43,249 bases of DNA from Paracoccaceae bacterium (GTDB lineage Bacteria; Pseudomonadota; Alphaproteobacteria; Rhodobacterales; Rhodobacteraceae): contig SBGD01000013.1 of NCBI GenBank assembly GCA_006226775.1, forward strand, positions 1 through 43,249, given 5' to 3'. Under the pieces are notes generated by a model. That model had not been told where the DNA came from. It ran no database searches and saw only the letters and a program-made list of their open reading frames with translations. The position numbers were made by a program, and so were the translations under genes. Shown piece by piece: positions 6,862 to 14,925 of the stretch (within the stretch, counting starts at the first letter, position 1; each line of letters starts with the position of its first letter).

Positions 6862-9102
6862 TCACCCGCGCGCCCGGATCGCCGCCAGCACCGCCGGCGG
6901 CGACATCGGCAGATCGCGCAGTCGCGCGCCGGTGGCGGCGTGGATCGCATTGGCAATCGCCGGCAGCGGCGGGGTGATGCCGGTCTCGCCCACGCCGCGC
7001 ACGCCGAAGGGATGGCCGGGGTTGGGCACCTCGACGATCACCGTGTCGATCATCGGCAGATCCGAGGCCACCGGAATGCGGTAATCGAGAAAGACCGAGT
7101 TCTGCAAGCGCCCGTCCTCGCCATAGATATAGGCCTCGTTCAGCGCCCAGCCGATGCCCTGCACCGCGCCGCCCTGGTACTGGCCCTCGACATAGGAAGG
7201 ATGGATCGCCCGGCCTGCGTCCTGCACCACGAGATAGCGCAGGATGGTGCAATGGCCGGTTTCGGGATCGACCTCGACATCCACCACATGGGTGCCGAAA
7301 CTGGCGCCGACGCCCTCGGGCACCGACTCGTGGTGGCCCGAGATCGGCCCGCCGGTCGAGCCCATCTTGGCGGCGATCTCGGCGATGCTCATCGGCGGGA
7401 ATTCCCCGGCGTTCGGTCCCGCGGGCTGGGCCGCGCCATCGACCCATTCCACCGCTTCCGGCTCGATCCCCCAGGTCTTGGCGGCGCGGCGGCACATCTC
7501 GGCAATCGCCTGTTCCGCCGCGACCACCGCCGCCTTGCCGCTGGCGAATGTCGCGCGGCTGCCGTGGGTCGGCTCGTTCACCCCGAGCGCGCCGGTCTCG
7601 ACCACGTTGACGCGCACATCCTCGTAGGGAATGCCCAGCGTCTCGGCGGCCATCAGCGCGATCGAGGCGCGCGAGCCGCCGATATCCGGCGTGCCGATCG
7701 ACACCTGCGCGGTGCCGTCCTCGGAGATCGCCACCGAGACCGAGGTCTCGCCGCTGTGGTTGAACCAATAGCCGGTGGCGACCCCCCTGCCCTGGTTCTC
7801 GCCCAGTTCCGCCGCCAGGTTGGGATGCGCCCTGGTCGCCGCCAGCACCTCCTCCAGCCCGATGGAGCCGAATTTCGGCCCGTAGCTGGCCCGGTCGCCG
7901 GATTTGACGGCGTTCTTCTCGCGCACCTCCAGCGGGTCGAGGCCCAGCTCGCGGCACATCTCGTCGATCAGGCTTTCCACCGCGAAGGCGCCCATGGGCG
8001 AGCCCGGCGCGCGGTAGGCGGCGCATTTCGGGCGGTTGGCCAGCACGTCATAGCCGATATGCTCCAGCGCCGGCACATTGTAGGCCGCAAAGGCGCAATA
8101 GAGCGCCATGTCCACCGGCGCGCCGGGGAAGGCGCCGCCCTGCATGCGGAACTCGACCCGACCGGCGGTCAGCGTGCCATCCTTCTTCATGCCGATCTTG
8201 GCATCCATCGAGGCCGAGGCGGTCGGCCCGGTGGCGCGCAGCACCTCCGAGCGGGTCATCACGATCTTGACCGGACGCCCCCCCGCCTTGCGCGACAGCG
8301 CCAGCGACAGCGGCTCCATGAAGATCGTGGTCTTGCCGCCGAAACCGCCGCCGATCTCGGACGGCGTGACGCGCAGCTGCGCGGTATCCAGCCCCAGCAC
8401 ATCGGCGCACATCTTGCGGATGAACCACTGGCCTTGCGTGCAGACCCACATCTCGCCCTTGCCGTCCTCGCCCAACTGGCCGAGACAGGCATGCGGCTCG
8501 ATATAGCCCTGGTGCGTCGCCTCGGTGCGATAGGTGCGTTCCATCACCAGATCGGCCTCGGCAAACCCGGCGTCGAGATCGCCGCGGCCGAATTCCATGT
8601 AGCGCACCACGTTGGGCGGCATCCCTTCGGGCACCGAGGCATCGGCGGCGCCTTCGCGGATCACCGGCGCGTCGGGCTTGATCGCGTCGTCGACGTCGAT
8701 CACATGCGGCAGGACCTCGTATTCCACCTCGATCAGCCGCGCGGCATCCTGCGCCAGGAAGGGCGAGGTCGCGGCCACCGCCGCCACCGCGTGACCGTCA
8801 TAAAGCGCGCGTTCGCCCGCCATGGTGTTTTCCTGCAGGTTCCATTCCTCGCCGGTCAGCCCCTCGGGGAAATCCGCCCGGGTGACCACCGCCTTGACGC
8901 CGGCCAGCGCCTCGGCCTTCGAGGTGTCGATTTTCACGATCCGCGCATGGGCATGGGGGCTGCGCACCACCGCGCCCCAGAGCATTCCCGGCGCGGTGAC
9001 ATCGGCGCCATAGCGCGCGCGCCCGGTGACCTTGTCCAGCCCGTCGGGACGGTCGGGCCGCGTGCCGACCAGCTTGAATTCCTTGAACTCGTCCTTCGCC
9101 AT
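6862..9102 (-). CDS. Xanthine-dehydrogenase-family molybdopterin-binding large subunit
   Basis: The catalytic subunit (746 residues) of a three-subunit molybdenum hydroxylase. The N-terminal a/b hammerhead domain (VTGRARYGADV at about 25-36, then RSPHAHARI) is followed by the Mo-pterin domains with GGGFGGKTTIFMEP near residue 250 and AYRAPGSPMGAF near 335. A late GVRGVGETG motif is near the C-terminus. The AYRAPG loop differs from the AYRCSFR loop of form I CO dehydrogenase, so CO oxidation is unlikely. The substrate is unknown and is probably an N-heterocycle or aldehyde. The ATG at 9102 has AGGAGG seven bases upstream and overlaps the preceding stop; a GTG at 9105 is adjacent. Confidence 0.9.
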   Translation of the reverse strand: MAKDEFKEFKLVGTRPDRPDGLDKVTGRARYGADVTAPGMLWGAVVRSPHAHARIVKIDTSKAEALAGVKAVVTRADFPEGLTGEEWNLQENTMAGERALYDGHAVAAVAATSPFLAQDAARLIEVEYEVLPHVIDVDDAIKPDAPVIREGAADASVPEGMPPNVVRYMEFGRGDLDAGFAEADLVMERTYRTEATHQGYIEPHACLGQLGEDGKGEMWVCTQGQWFIRKMCADVLGLDTAQLRVTPSEIGGGFGGKTTIFMEPLSLALSRKAGGRPVKIVMTRSEVLRATGPTASASMDAKIGMKKDGTLTAGRVEFRMQGGAFPGAPVDMALYCAFAAYNVPALEHIGYDVLANRPKCAAYRAPGSPMGAFAVESLIDEMCRELGLDPLEVREKNAVKSGDRASYGPKFGSIGLEEVLAATRAHPNLAAELGENQGRGVATGYWFNHSGETSVSVAISEDGTAQVSIGTPDIGGSRASIALMAAETLGIPYEDVRVNVVETGALGVNEPTHGSRATFASGKAAVVAAEQAIAEMCRRAAKTWGIEPEAVEWVDGAAQPAGPNAGEFPPMSIAEIAAKMGSTGGPISGHHESVPEGVGASFGTHVVDVEVDPETGHCTILRYLVVQDAGRAIHPSYVEGQYQGGAVQGIGWALNEAYIYGEDGRLQNSVFLDYRIPVASDLPMIDTVIVEVPNPGHPFGVRGVGETGITPPLPAIANAIHAATGARLRDLPMSPPAVLAAIRARG

Positions 9103-9584
9103 CACGCCGCCTCCTGCCGCATTTCCGCCGCCGCATCCATCACGGCGCGGACGATCTTGTCATACCCGGTGCAGCGGCAGAGATTGCCCGCCAGCCAATA
9201 GCGCACCTCGGTCTCGGTCGGGTCGGGGTTCTGTTCCAGCAGCACCTTGGCCGCCACCAAAAAGCCTGGCGTGCAGAAGCCGCATTGCAGCGCCGCATGT
9301 TCGATGAACTTGCGTTGCAGCGGGTGCAGCTCCTGGCCATCGGCCATGCCTTCGATGGTGCCGATCTCGCGGCCCTCGACCTCGACACCGAGCACCAGGC
9401 AGGAACAGACCAGCGTGCCATCCAGCGTCACCGAACAGGCGCCGCAATCGCCGGTGCCGCAGCCTTCCTTGCTGCCGGTCAGGCCCAGGTCGTCGCGCAG
9501 GCAGTCCAGCAGGCTGGCGCGCGGATCGGCCAGGAACTCGACCGTGTCGCCGTTCACCTTGGTCGTTACGTGGGTCTTTTTCAT
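9102..9584 (-). CDS. Molybdenum hydroxylase [2Fe-2S] small subunit
   Basis: A 160-residue iron-sulfur subunit carrying two [2Fe-2S] clusters. The plant-type ferredoxin domain has GCGTGDCGAC at about 41-50 with a further Cys near 60. The helical domain has QCGFCTPGF near 100 and LCRCTGY near 135. It passes electrons from the Mo site to the FAD subunit. Its stop overlaps the start of the large subunit and its start is three bases after the FAD-subunit stop, so the three are translated together. Confidence 0.94.
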   Translation of the reverse strand: MKKTHVTTKVNGDTVEFLADPRASLLDCLRDDLGLTGSKEGCGTGDCGACSVTLDGTLVCSCLVLGVEVEGREIGTIEGMADGQELHPLQRKFIEHAALQCGFCTPGFLVAAKVLLEQNPDPTETEVRYWLAGNLCRCTGYDKIVRAVMDAAAEMRQEAA

Positions 9585-9587
9585 CTC

Positions 9588-10448
9588 TCAGGCTCCCTTG
9601 GCGCGGGTCAGGGCGATGCGCGCGGCGCGTTTCGCCAGGACACCAGCCACTTCGATGCGGAACACCTTGGTGCCGCGCTTGTCGTCGATCGGATTGCAGG
9701 CGGCACTGGCGGCACTGGCCAGCGCCTCGAGCGCGGCCTCGTCCAGCGTGGTGCCGATGATCGCCTCGGCCGCCTCGGGCACCAGCATCACCGTGGGCGC
9801 GACGGCGCCCAGCACCACCCGCGCCTCGGACACGGTATCGCCGTCCAGCCGCAGGCTGACCGCGCAGCCGACCACGGCAATATCCATCTCGGTGCGCGGA
9901 ATGAAGCGCAGATAGGCGTCGCCGGCGTGTTCGCCCCGCGGCGGCAGCAGGATGGCCGAGATCACCTCGCCCGGTTTCAGCGAGGTCTTGCCCGGCCCGG
10001 TGGGGATCTCCTGGACCGCGACAGAGCGCGTGCCACCGGTGCCGGTAATCTCGACCGTGGCACCCGCCGCCACCAGCCCGGGCACCGAATCCGCGGCCGG
10101 CGAGCCGTTGCACAGGTTGCCGGTCAGCGTCGCGCGGCCCTGGATCTGGGTCGAGCCGACCAGCTCCAGCCCCTCGACCACCCCGGGCCAGTCGGCGCGA
10201 AACGCCTCATGCGCGCCAAGCTGCGCACCCGAAACCGCGACACCGATGCGCCAGCCGCCGTCCTCGGTGCGGGTGATGTCGCTGGCGCCCGGGATCGCCT
10301 TGAGATCGATCAGATCGTCGGGCTGCACCATGCCGGCGCGCATCTGGACAAGCACATCCGTCCCCCCGGCCAGGTAGCGGGTCACGCCGGAGGCCGCCGC
10401 CGCCAGCCCGGCCGCATCCTCGAATGTCATGGGCCTGTGATATCTCAT
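9588..10448 (-). CDS. Molybdenum hydroxylase FAD-binding medium subunit
   Basis: First gene of the hydroxylase operon, 286 residues, CoxM-like. It starts MRYHRPMTFEDAAGL and has the FAD motifs LAGGTDVLVQMRAG near residue 30 and TLTGNLCNGSPAADSVPGL near 105-120. It returns electrons to an acceptor (NAD, quinone or oxygen). The ATG at 10448 is chosen because GGGGGAGAG lies just upstream; a start seven codons earlier is open. The promoter must lie in the 540-base interval shared with repA. Confidence 0.91.
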   Translation of the reverse strand: MRYHRPMTFEDAAGLAAAASGVTRYLAGGTDVLVQMRAGMVQPDDLIDLKAIPGASDITRTEDGGWRIGVAVSGAQLGAHEAFRADWPGVVEGLELVGSTQIQGRATLTGNLCNGSPAADSVPGLVAAGATVEITGTGGTRSVAVQEIPTGPGKTSLKPGEVISAILLPPRGEHAGDAYLRFIPRTEMDIAVVGCAVSLRLDGDTVSEARVVLGAVAPTVMLVPEAAEAIIGTTLDEAALEALASAASAACNPIDDKRGTKVFRIEVAGVLAKRAARIALTRAKGA

Positions 10449-10991
10449 CTGCTCTCCCCCGAAAGTCATGTCTGAAAGTGCGGATCCGGCATGTCCCGTC
10501 CGATCACGGGTCCAGCCGGCACGCGGCCGGTCCGGCCATTGCCGGCATTCTTCGCGAGATGGCGGCGGAATTCAAGCAGGTCGGGCGGGAATGTCGCGGC
10601 GATGTTCCGCCCGACCCGACGTCACGGCTGCGCGGGCGCGGCCCCCCTGCCCTTCCCTTTCGCCGGGTTTTCCGGCGGCGCGCGTCGTCACGTGGCGTTT
10701 CGATTCGGGGCCGCGCACAAACCCACGACGTCTAGAGGCTGCAATCGGGTCGCATACCACATCTTGACGGCCCGGTGCGCGGATCATGAAATCCTATCTG
10801 TTTTCAATATGTTACCCAAAGATCTCCCGACACGCCCCCGATCCTCGCCCCGGACGCCAAGCCCTGCGCCGTGAAAAATGTGTTGTCTGGGAGATAGTTG
10901 CGTGGCATGAGTTGAGTTGTCGCAAGATTGCGGATTTTGCGCCTTTTCGCGACGAAACAAGGATGACCCACCAAGAGGTCACGAGGGCAGC
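10449..10991. other. Divergent intergenic region upstream of repA
   Basis: About 540 bases without a convincing gene; the short frames here have no recognisable motif and no ribosome site. The left half is GC-rich like coding DNA. The right half (from about 10780) is AT-richer and holds a promoter-like pair and two small inverted repeats close to repA: CGCAA-GA-TTGCG at 10921-10932 and TGACC-N8-GGTCA at 10964-10981. These could be operators for RepA/RepB autoregulation. Confidence 0.5.
10764..10792 (+). promoter_or_regulatory. Candidate sigma-70 promoter for repABC
   Basis: TTGACG (10764-10769) and TGAAAT (10787-10792) are separated by 17 bases and face repA, leaving a leader of roughly 195 bases. 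The -35 element is good and the -10 is weak. Confidence 0.35.
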
Positions 10992-12194
10992 ATGAATACC
11001 AAGGCAGACTTTGCCAATCCCGGTTCGATCGCGGCGTCGATTGCCTCGAACGCAATCCGATTGTCCGAGGCATTGGACTATCATATGCGCAACAGCTTTC
11101 AGCCCGAAAGCCGAAAGACGCTGCGCAAGTTCCATCCGGCGGAAGTGTCGGAGCTGACCGGCATCAGCATGTCCAACCTGCGGACCCGCCACCAGGAAGG
11201 CGATTTCCCCGAGGTCGAGACCGACAGCCGCGGGCGCAGGCTCTATTCCGCGCAGGAGATCGACCAGATCCGCCACGTCATGGCGCGCACCGGGCGCAAC
11301 GGCGACTCCTACCTGCCCGGGCGGCGCGAGGGCGATGCGCTGCAGGTCATTTCCATCGTCAACTTCAAGGGCGGATCCAGCAAGACCACCACCGCCATTC
11401 ACCTGGCCCAGCGCTATGCGCTGCGCGGCTACCGCGTGCTGGCGGTCGACATGGACCCGCAGGCCAGCCTGACCACCATGTTCGGCTACCGTCCGGAAAT
11501 CGAGTTCGCCGAAAGCGGCACGGTCTATGACGCGCTGAAATACGAGGATCCGCTGCCGCTGAGCCAGGTGGTCCGCAAGACCTATTTCCACAATCTCGAC
11601 CTGGCGCCGGCCGGGCTGCTGCTGTCGGAATACGAGACCGAAACCGCCTATGCGCTGCAACACAAGGTCGACCCGCCGTTTACCCAGCGGCTGGCGATTG
11701 CCATGGACGAGATCGAGGCGAATTACGATCTGGTGATCATCGATTGCCCGCCGCAACTGGGCTTCACCACCATGACCGCGCTTCTGGCCTCGACCGGGAT
11801 GCTGATCACCGTGGTGCCCTCGATGCTCGACGTGGCCTCGATGGCGCAGTTCCTGGAAATGGCCGGCGAGACCGTACAGACCCTCGAGGATGCCACCGGC
11901 CCGATCGACTGGAACTTCCTGCGCTTCCTGATCGCGCGGTACGAGCCCACCGATGTGCCGCAATCGCAGATGGCCGGGTTTTTGCGGTCGATCCTGCTCG
12001 ACCAGGTGCTCAACACGCCGATGCTGAAATCCACCGCGATCTCGGATGCCGGGATGACCCAGCAGACGATCTATGAACTGGAACCCTCGCAGGTGGTCAA
12101 GAAGACCCTCGACCGGATCCTCGAAAGCGTGAACGGCGTGGCGGATGAATTCGAGAAGACGATCCAGCAGGCCTGGGGACGGGAGGTTGACTGA
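10992..12194 (+). CDS. repA: Plasmid partitioning ATPase RepA
   Basis: RepA is the ParA-type ATPase that segregates repABC replicons and, with RepB, represses the operon. The 400-residue protein has a MerR-like DNA-binding region at about 46-100 (HPAEVSELTGISMSNLRTRH). The deviant Walker A KGGSSKTTT is at about 126-134, with VDMDPQAS near 155 and DCPPQLGFTT near 250. Size and motifs are normal for the family. The ATG at 10992 is taken as start because residues upstream (from 10917) do not resemble RepA; its ribosome site is weak. The stop overlaps the repB start (TGATG). Confidence 0.94.
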   Translation: MNTKADFANPGSIAASIASNAIRLSEALDYHMRNSFQPESRKTLRKFHPAEVSELTGISMSNLRTRHQEGDFPEVETDSRGRRLYSAQEIDQIRHVMARTGRNGDSYLPGRREGDALQVISIVNFKGGSSKTTTAIHLAQRYALRGYRVLAVDMDPQASLTTMFGYRPEIEFAESGTVYDALKYEDPLPLSQVVRKTYFHNLDLAPAGLLLSEYETETAYALQHKVDPPFTQRLAIAMDEIEANYDLVIIDCPPQLGFTTMTALLASTGMLITVVPSMLDVASMAQFLEMAGETVQTLEDATGPIDWNFLRFLIARYEPTDVPQSQMAGFLRSILLDQVLNTPMLKSTAISDAGMTQQTIYELEPSQVVKKTLDRILESVNGVADEFEKTIQQAWGREVD

Positions 12195-13156
12195 TGGCAC
12201 GTAGAAACCTGTTCCAGCCCCCTCCCCCGCCCGACGCCGCGGCAAAGGACACCAAGCCGCGCTTTCCGAACACCGGCGCGATGAGCGGCGTCAAGTCGAC
12301 GCTGAAGGATCTCTCGAGCAATGCCGTTCGCGACATCCCGATCGACGCCATCGAGGAGAACGGGCCGAAAGACCGGCTGTCGCTGAACGACGCCGATGTC
12401 GCCGCGCTGGCCGAGAGCATCCGGGCGCATGGCCAGCAGGTGCCGATCATGGTCCGCCCGATTGCCGACCGGCCCGGGCAATACCGCATCGTCTATGGCC
12501 GCCGCCGCCTGCGGGCGCTGCGCACCCTGGGCCTGCCGGCCAAGGCGCTGGTGCGGTCGCTCTCGGACGAGCAGGCGGTGCTGGCCCAGGGCCAGGAAAA
12601 CGCCCAGCGGCTTGACCCGAGCTTCATCGAGAAGGCGCTCTTTGCCGCCGAACTGCTCGATACCGGCTACGATCAGGCGGTGATCCTCGATGCGCTGGCG
12701 ATCGACAAGCCGATGCTGTCGCGGATGACCAAGGTGGCGCGGACGATCCCCGAGGCGGTGATCCAGATCATCGGATCCGCCCATGGCATCGGCCGGCGAC
12801 GCTGGGAAGACCTGGCCGACAGCCTGCGGACCCATGAGATCGATCTGGCGGCGCTGGTCTCCGGGCTCGACCACGCGGGCATCGGCAGGTCCGACGACCG
12901 CTTCGCGCTGGTCAGCGATGCGGTGGCCCGCGCGCTCAGGGCCCGCGCCACGCCGCCGCCCGGCCCTGCCCCCGGCCTGTCGGTCACGGCCCAGGACGGC
13001 ACGAGGCTGGCCGAGGTCAAGGAGACCGCCCGCGCCCTGACGCTCAAGCTGTCGAAGACCGAGACCCCCGAATTTGCCCGGTGGATGCGTGACAACGCCG
13101 AAGCCGAGCTCATGCGCCTGTACGAGGCGTGGCAGTCGGACACCCGATCCGGCTGA
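12194..13156 (+). CDS. repB: Plasmid partitioning protein RepB
   Basis: RepB is the ParB-type centromere-binding partner of RepA. The product has 320 residues. The N-terminal segment PRFPNTGAMSGVKSTLKD is the region by which RepB contacts RepA. The ParB nuclease-like core follows at about 45-135 (DAIEENGPKDRL, then IVYGRRRLRAL), with a helix-turn-helix region after that. The GGGAGG ribosome site lies within the end of repA and the start codon overlaps its stop. It should bind the palindromic parS-like sites at 13437 and 14490, though this is inferred. Confidence 0.94.
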   Translation: MARRNLFQPPPPPDAAAKDTKPRFPNTGAMSGVKSTLKDLSSNAVRDIPIDAIEENGPKDRLSLNDADVAALAESIRAHGQQVPIMVRPIADRPGQYRIVYGRRRLRALRTLGLPAKALVRSLSDEQAVLAQGQENAQRLDPSFIEKALFAAELLDTGYDQAVILDALAIDKPMLSRMTKVARTIPEAVIQIIGSAHGIGRRRWEDLADSLRTHEIDLAALVSGLDHAGIGRSDDRFALVSDAVARALRARATPPPGPAPGLSVTAQDGTRLAEVKETARALTLKLSKTETPEFARWMRDNAEAELMRLYEAWQSDTRSG

Positions 13157-13295
13157 CGATAACCGAGCAGAGAAACCAGCAACAGGAGCACGACAAGCAG
13201 CCCGAAAAGAAAGAGCCCCCCAAGGTCATCCCCCGGAGAGCCCGATCTGTTCTTAGCACTTTCAGATGTACCAGCTTCTCCGCCACAGTCAACAA

Positions 13296-13310
13296 CAACC
13301 GATTCGGTTG
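13296..13310. repeat. 15-bp palindrome CAACCGATTCGGTTG
   Basis: A perfect 7-1-7 inverted repeat upstream of repC. A near copy with a 2-base centre occurs inside repC (14151-14166). It may be the stem of the antisense RNA terminator or a protein-binding site. Confidence 0.55.
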
Positions 13311-13328
13311 AACGGTGATTTGCGGCCT

Positions 13329-13371
13329 TTTCCCTGAAAATCTGGGAAACCGGGGCTTTTCCCGACCGGTT
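13329..13371 (+). promoter_or_regulatory. Mutually exclusive hairpins in the repC leader (attenuator)
   Basis: TTTCCC (13329-13334), GGGAAA (13344-13349) and TTTCCC (13358-13363) allow either of two hairpins but not both. An AACCGG/CCGGTT stem (13348-13353 with 13366-13371) strengthens the second. The second structure ends 15 bases before the repC ATG, where no strong ribosome site is seen. This matches the attenuation control by ctRNA known for repABC leaders. Confidence 0.55.
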
Positions 13372-13385
13372 GCCGTGAAAAAATC

Positions 13386-14480
13386 ATGGCTTTCATCCAA
13401 GCATCCGCCTCGGTCCGAGAGCGGGCCGGTGATCTTTTGTCCGCGGACAATGGCCTGCCGGAACGACACATCCTCATGGCGCTTCTGCGCAAGGTCGGCC
13501 CGCGCCTGGGCCTCGGCGCGCCGGTTCTTGCCACCCTGGACGCGATGTTGTCCTGCCTGCCGCCGAAGCGCAATCACCACACAGTCTTTGCCTCGAACGC
13601 CACCCTGAGCTTTCGTCTCAACGGCATCTCCGAGCGCACCATCCGGCGCCATACGGGCGTCCTGCAGGAGGCCGGGTTGTTGATCCGGCGCGACAGCGCC
13701 AACCGCAAACGCTTCGTCCGCCACAATGCCCAGGTCGGCAAGGTCCTGCGCTTCGGCTTCGACCTGACGCCGCTCTTCGAGCGCCTGCCCGAGATCGCGC
13801 GGCAGGCTGCGGAAGTCACCCAGGAGCAGGAGACCCTTGCCTACCTGCGGACAAAAATCCGCGCCGCCGCGACGGCCATTCTCGACACCGATCCGGAGCA
13901 TGAAGCCGCGCTTGCCGCCCGCCGGATGCTGCGCCGCAAGCTGTCGATTGCCCAGTGCGAGACCCTGCTTGACGGGCTCTCCACCGATGGGCTGGAGGCC
14001 GAGACAGAGGTCGATCCTGTCGAGCCCGGCGCAAGGGAGATGACCGGCAAAGACGGCCAGAATGTCCGGCACCATCATAGGTCAAAAACAGAAATTACTG
14101 ATAAGAAGGCTGGGGAGATGGCACAGCCCGTTACCAACCGCGCTGACACCCAACCGATCTCGGTTGCCGAACTGCTCGCCGCCTGCCCCGATGCTGTGCA
14201 GTTTTCGCCCGGGGAGATCAAGACGCCAAGAGATGTGATCGCCCATGCCCGAACGCTCGCCCCGATGATCGGCATCGACGACAGCAATTACCGACAGGCG
14301 CAGGACCGGCTTGGTCCCCTGGGTGCGGCAGCGACCGTCTGGGCGCTGATGCAGTTCCACGACCGGATCAACAGGGTCGGCGCTTACTTCCGATCGATCA
14401 CCAGCGGCACGAGGAGCCGGGATTTCGATCCGTTCCGGCTGGTCCGGCGGCTTGCCCTGTCCCAGGGCCGCGCGGCGTGA
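13386..14480 (+). CDS. repC: Replication initiator RepC
   Basis: RepC is the initiator that fires replication from an origin usually located within its own coding sequence. The 364-residue product has the family's N-terminal winged-helix part (NATLSFRLNGISERTIRRHTGVLQ in two overlapping pieces, about 72-95, then LIRRDSANRKRFVRH). A variable linker follows at about 210-255, and the C-terminal domain ends YFRSITSGT and FDPFRLVRRLA. The ATG at 13386 follows the hairpin leader. A 14-bp palindrome lies 52 bases into the gene and a second exact copy 10 bases after its stop. An intact repC indicates an autonomous replicon. Confidence 0.94.
   Translation: MAFIQASASVRERAGDLLSADNGLPERHILMALLRKVGPRLGLGAPVLATLDAMLSCLPPKRNHHTVFASNATLSFRLNGISERTIRRHTGVLQEAGLLIRRDSANRKRFVRHNAQVGKVLRFGFDLTPLFERLPEIARQAAEVTQEQETLAYLRTKIRAAATAILDTDPEHEAALAARRMLRRKLSIAQCETLLDGLSTDGLEAETEVDPVEPGAREMTGKDGQNVRHHHRSKTEITDKKAGEMAQPVTNRADTQPISVAELLAACPDAVQFSPGEIKTPRDVIAHARTLAPMIGIDDSNYRQAQDRLGPLGAAATVWALMQFHDRINRVGAYFRSITSGTRSRDFDPFRLVRRLALSQGRAA
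13437..13450. other. Candidate parS site, copy 1
   Basis: TTGTCCGCGGACAA is a perfect 14-bp palindrome within the start of repC. It fits the core TTNNNNGCNNNNAA of parS sites described for repABC plasmids. An identical copy lies just after repC. Confidence 0.7.
14151..14166. repeat. Second palindrome CAACCGATCTCGGTTG inside repC
   Basis: Arms are identical to those of the palindrome at 13296-13310, with a TC centre instead of T. It falls in the repC linker region (residues about 256-261), an AT-richer part where the origin of such plasmids is expected. Chance occurrence in coding DNA is possible. Confidence 0.4.
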
Positions 14481-14489
14481 TCCGGGCCG

Positions 14490-14503
14490 TTGTCCGCGGA
14501 CAA
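14490..14503. other. Candidate parS site, copy 2
   Basis: Exact repeat of the 14-bp palindrome at 13437, placed 10 bases after the repC stop. Extended by one base on each side it reads GTTGTCCGCGGACAAA, close to the 16-bp GTTNNNNGCNNNNAAC consensus of rhizobial repABC centromeres. Confidence 0.75.
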
Positions 14504-14925
14504 AAAATGCGGGAGAGGGCGATGGGGCGAGTTTCGGGCGGGTCTGAACCTGGAGGCGACGGGGCAGGGAGCGGCACCGGTCGATCTCGGTGCTTTTCAT
14601 CTCAGCCAGTGGCCAAGGTCGGCAGCGGGCTTGCCTTCCCACTTGACGTCGCCAGCTTCGGGCTTCAGCATGTGGCGCAGCGACGCGCGGGATTTTTTAC
14701 GCCGAAAGGCAAGGACCGCTGCGATACAAGGACTGAGACTCCGAGCGTGGATGCATGGCCACAAGCCTCAGCGCCTCTGCTTTCGCAAACTCTATCTTTA
14801 CCGATGCCACTTATCGGACATGAAGCCAAGCCGAACGCTGCGGCGCTTACCCCGCGGATTCCCCGCCAAAAGCGCCGCGCCCAAGGCCCACGCAAGCCTC
14901 GCCGCACGGCCCCCACGAGAGCCGA
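14504..14925. other. Gene-poor interval after repC
   Basis: About 420 bases between repC and the convergent ABC ATPase gene. Frames are open on both strands but show no recognisable motif, ribosome site or family resemblance. No clear terminator was seen. It may hold remnants of older DNA at the edge of the replication module. Confidence 0.4.

Larger units (their letters stand above)
13157..13385 (-). ncRNA. repB-repC interval, expected site of the antisense ctRNA
   Basis: In repABC replicons a short counter-transcribed RNA is made from the strand opposite to repC in exactly this interval and controls RepC level and incompatibility. The 229-base gap here has no gene and is AT-richer than its neighbours. 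Read on the minus strand, the palindrome at 13296-13310 is followed by TTGTTG, which would suit the RNA's 3' end. The exact ends and promoter are not determined, so the whole interval is given. Confidence 0.5.

Noticed and set aside
6769-9201. 810-codon open frame on the plus strand
   Set aside because: It is antisense to the molybdenum hydroxylase large subunit and is Arg/His/Gly-rich with no motif.
6862-10448. Aerobic carbon monoxide dehydrogenase (coxMSL)
   Set aside because: The large-subunit active-site loop is AYRAPG, not the AYRCSFR of form I, and no cox accessory genes are present.
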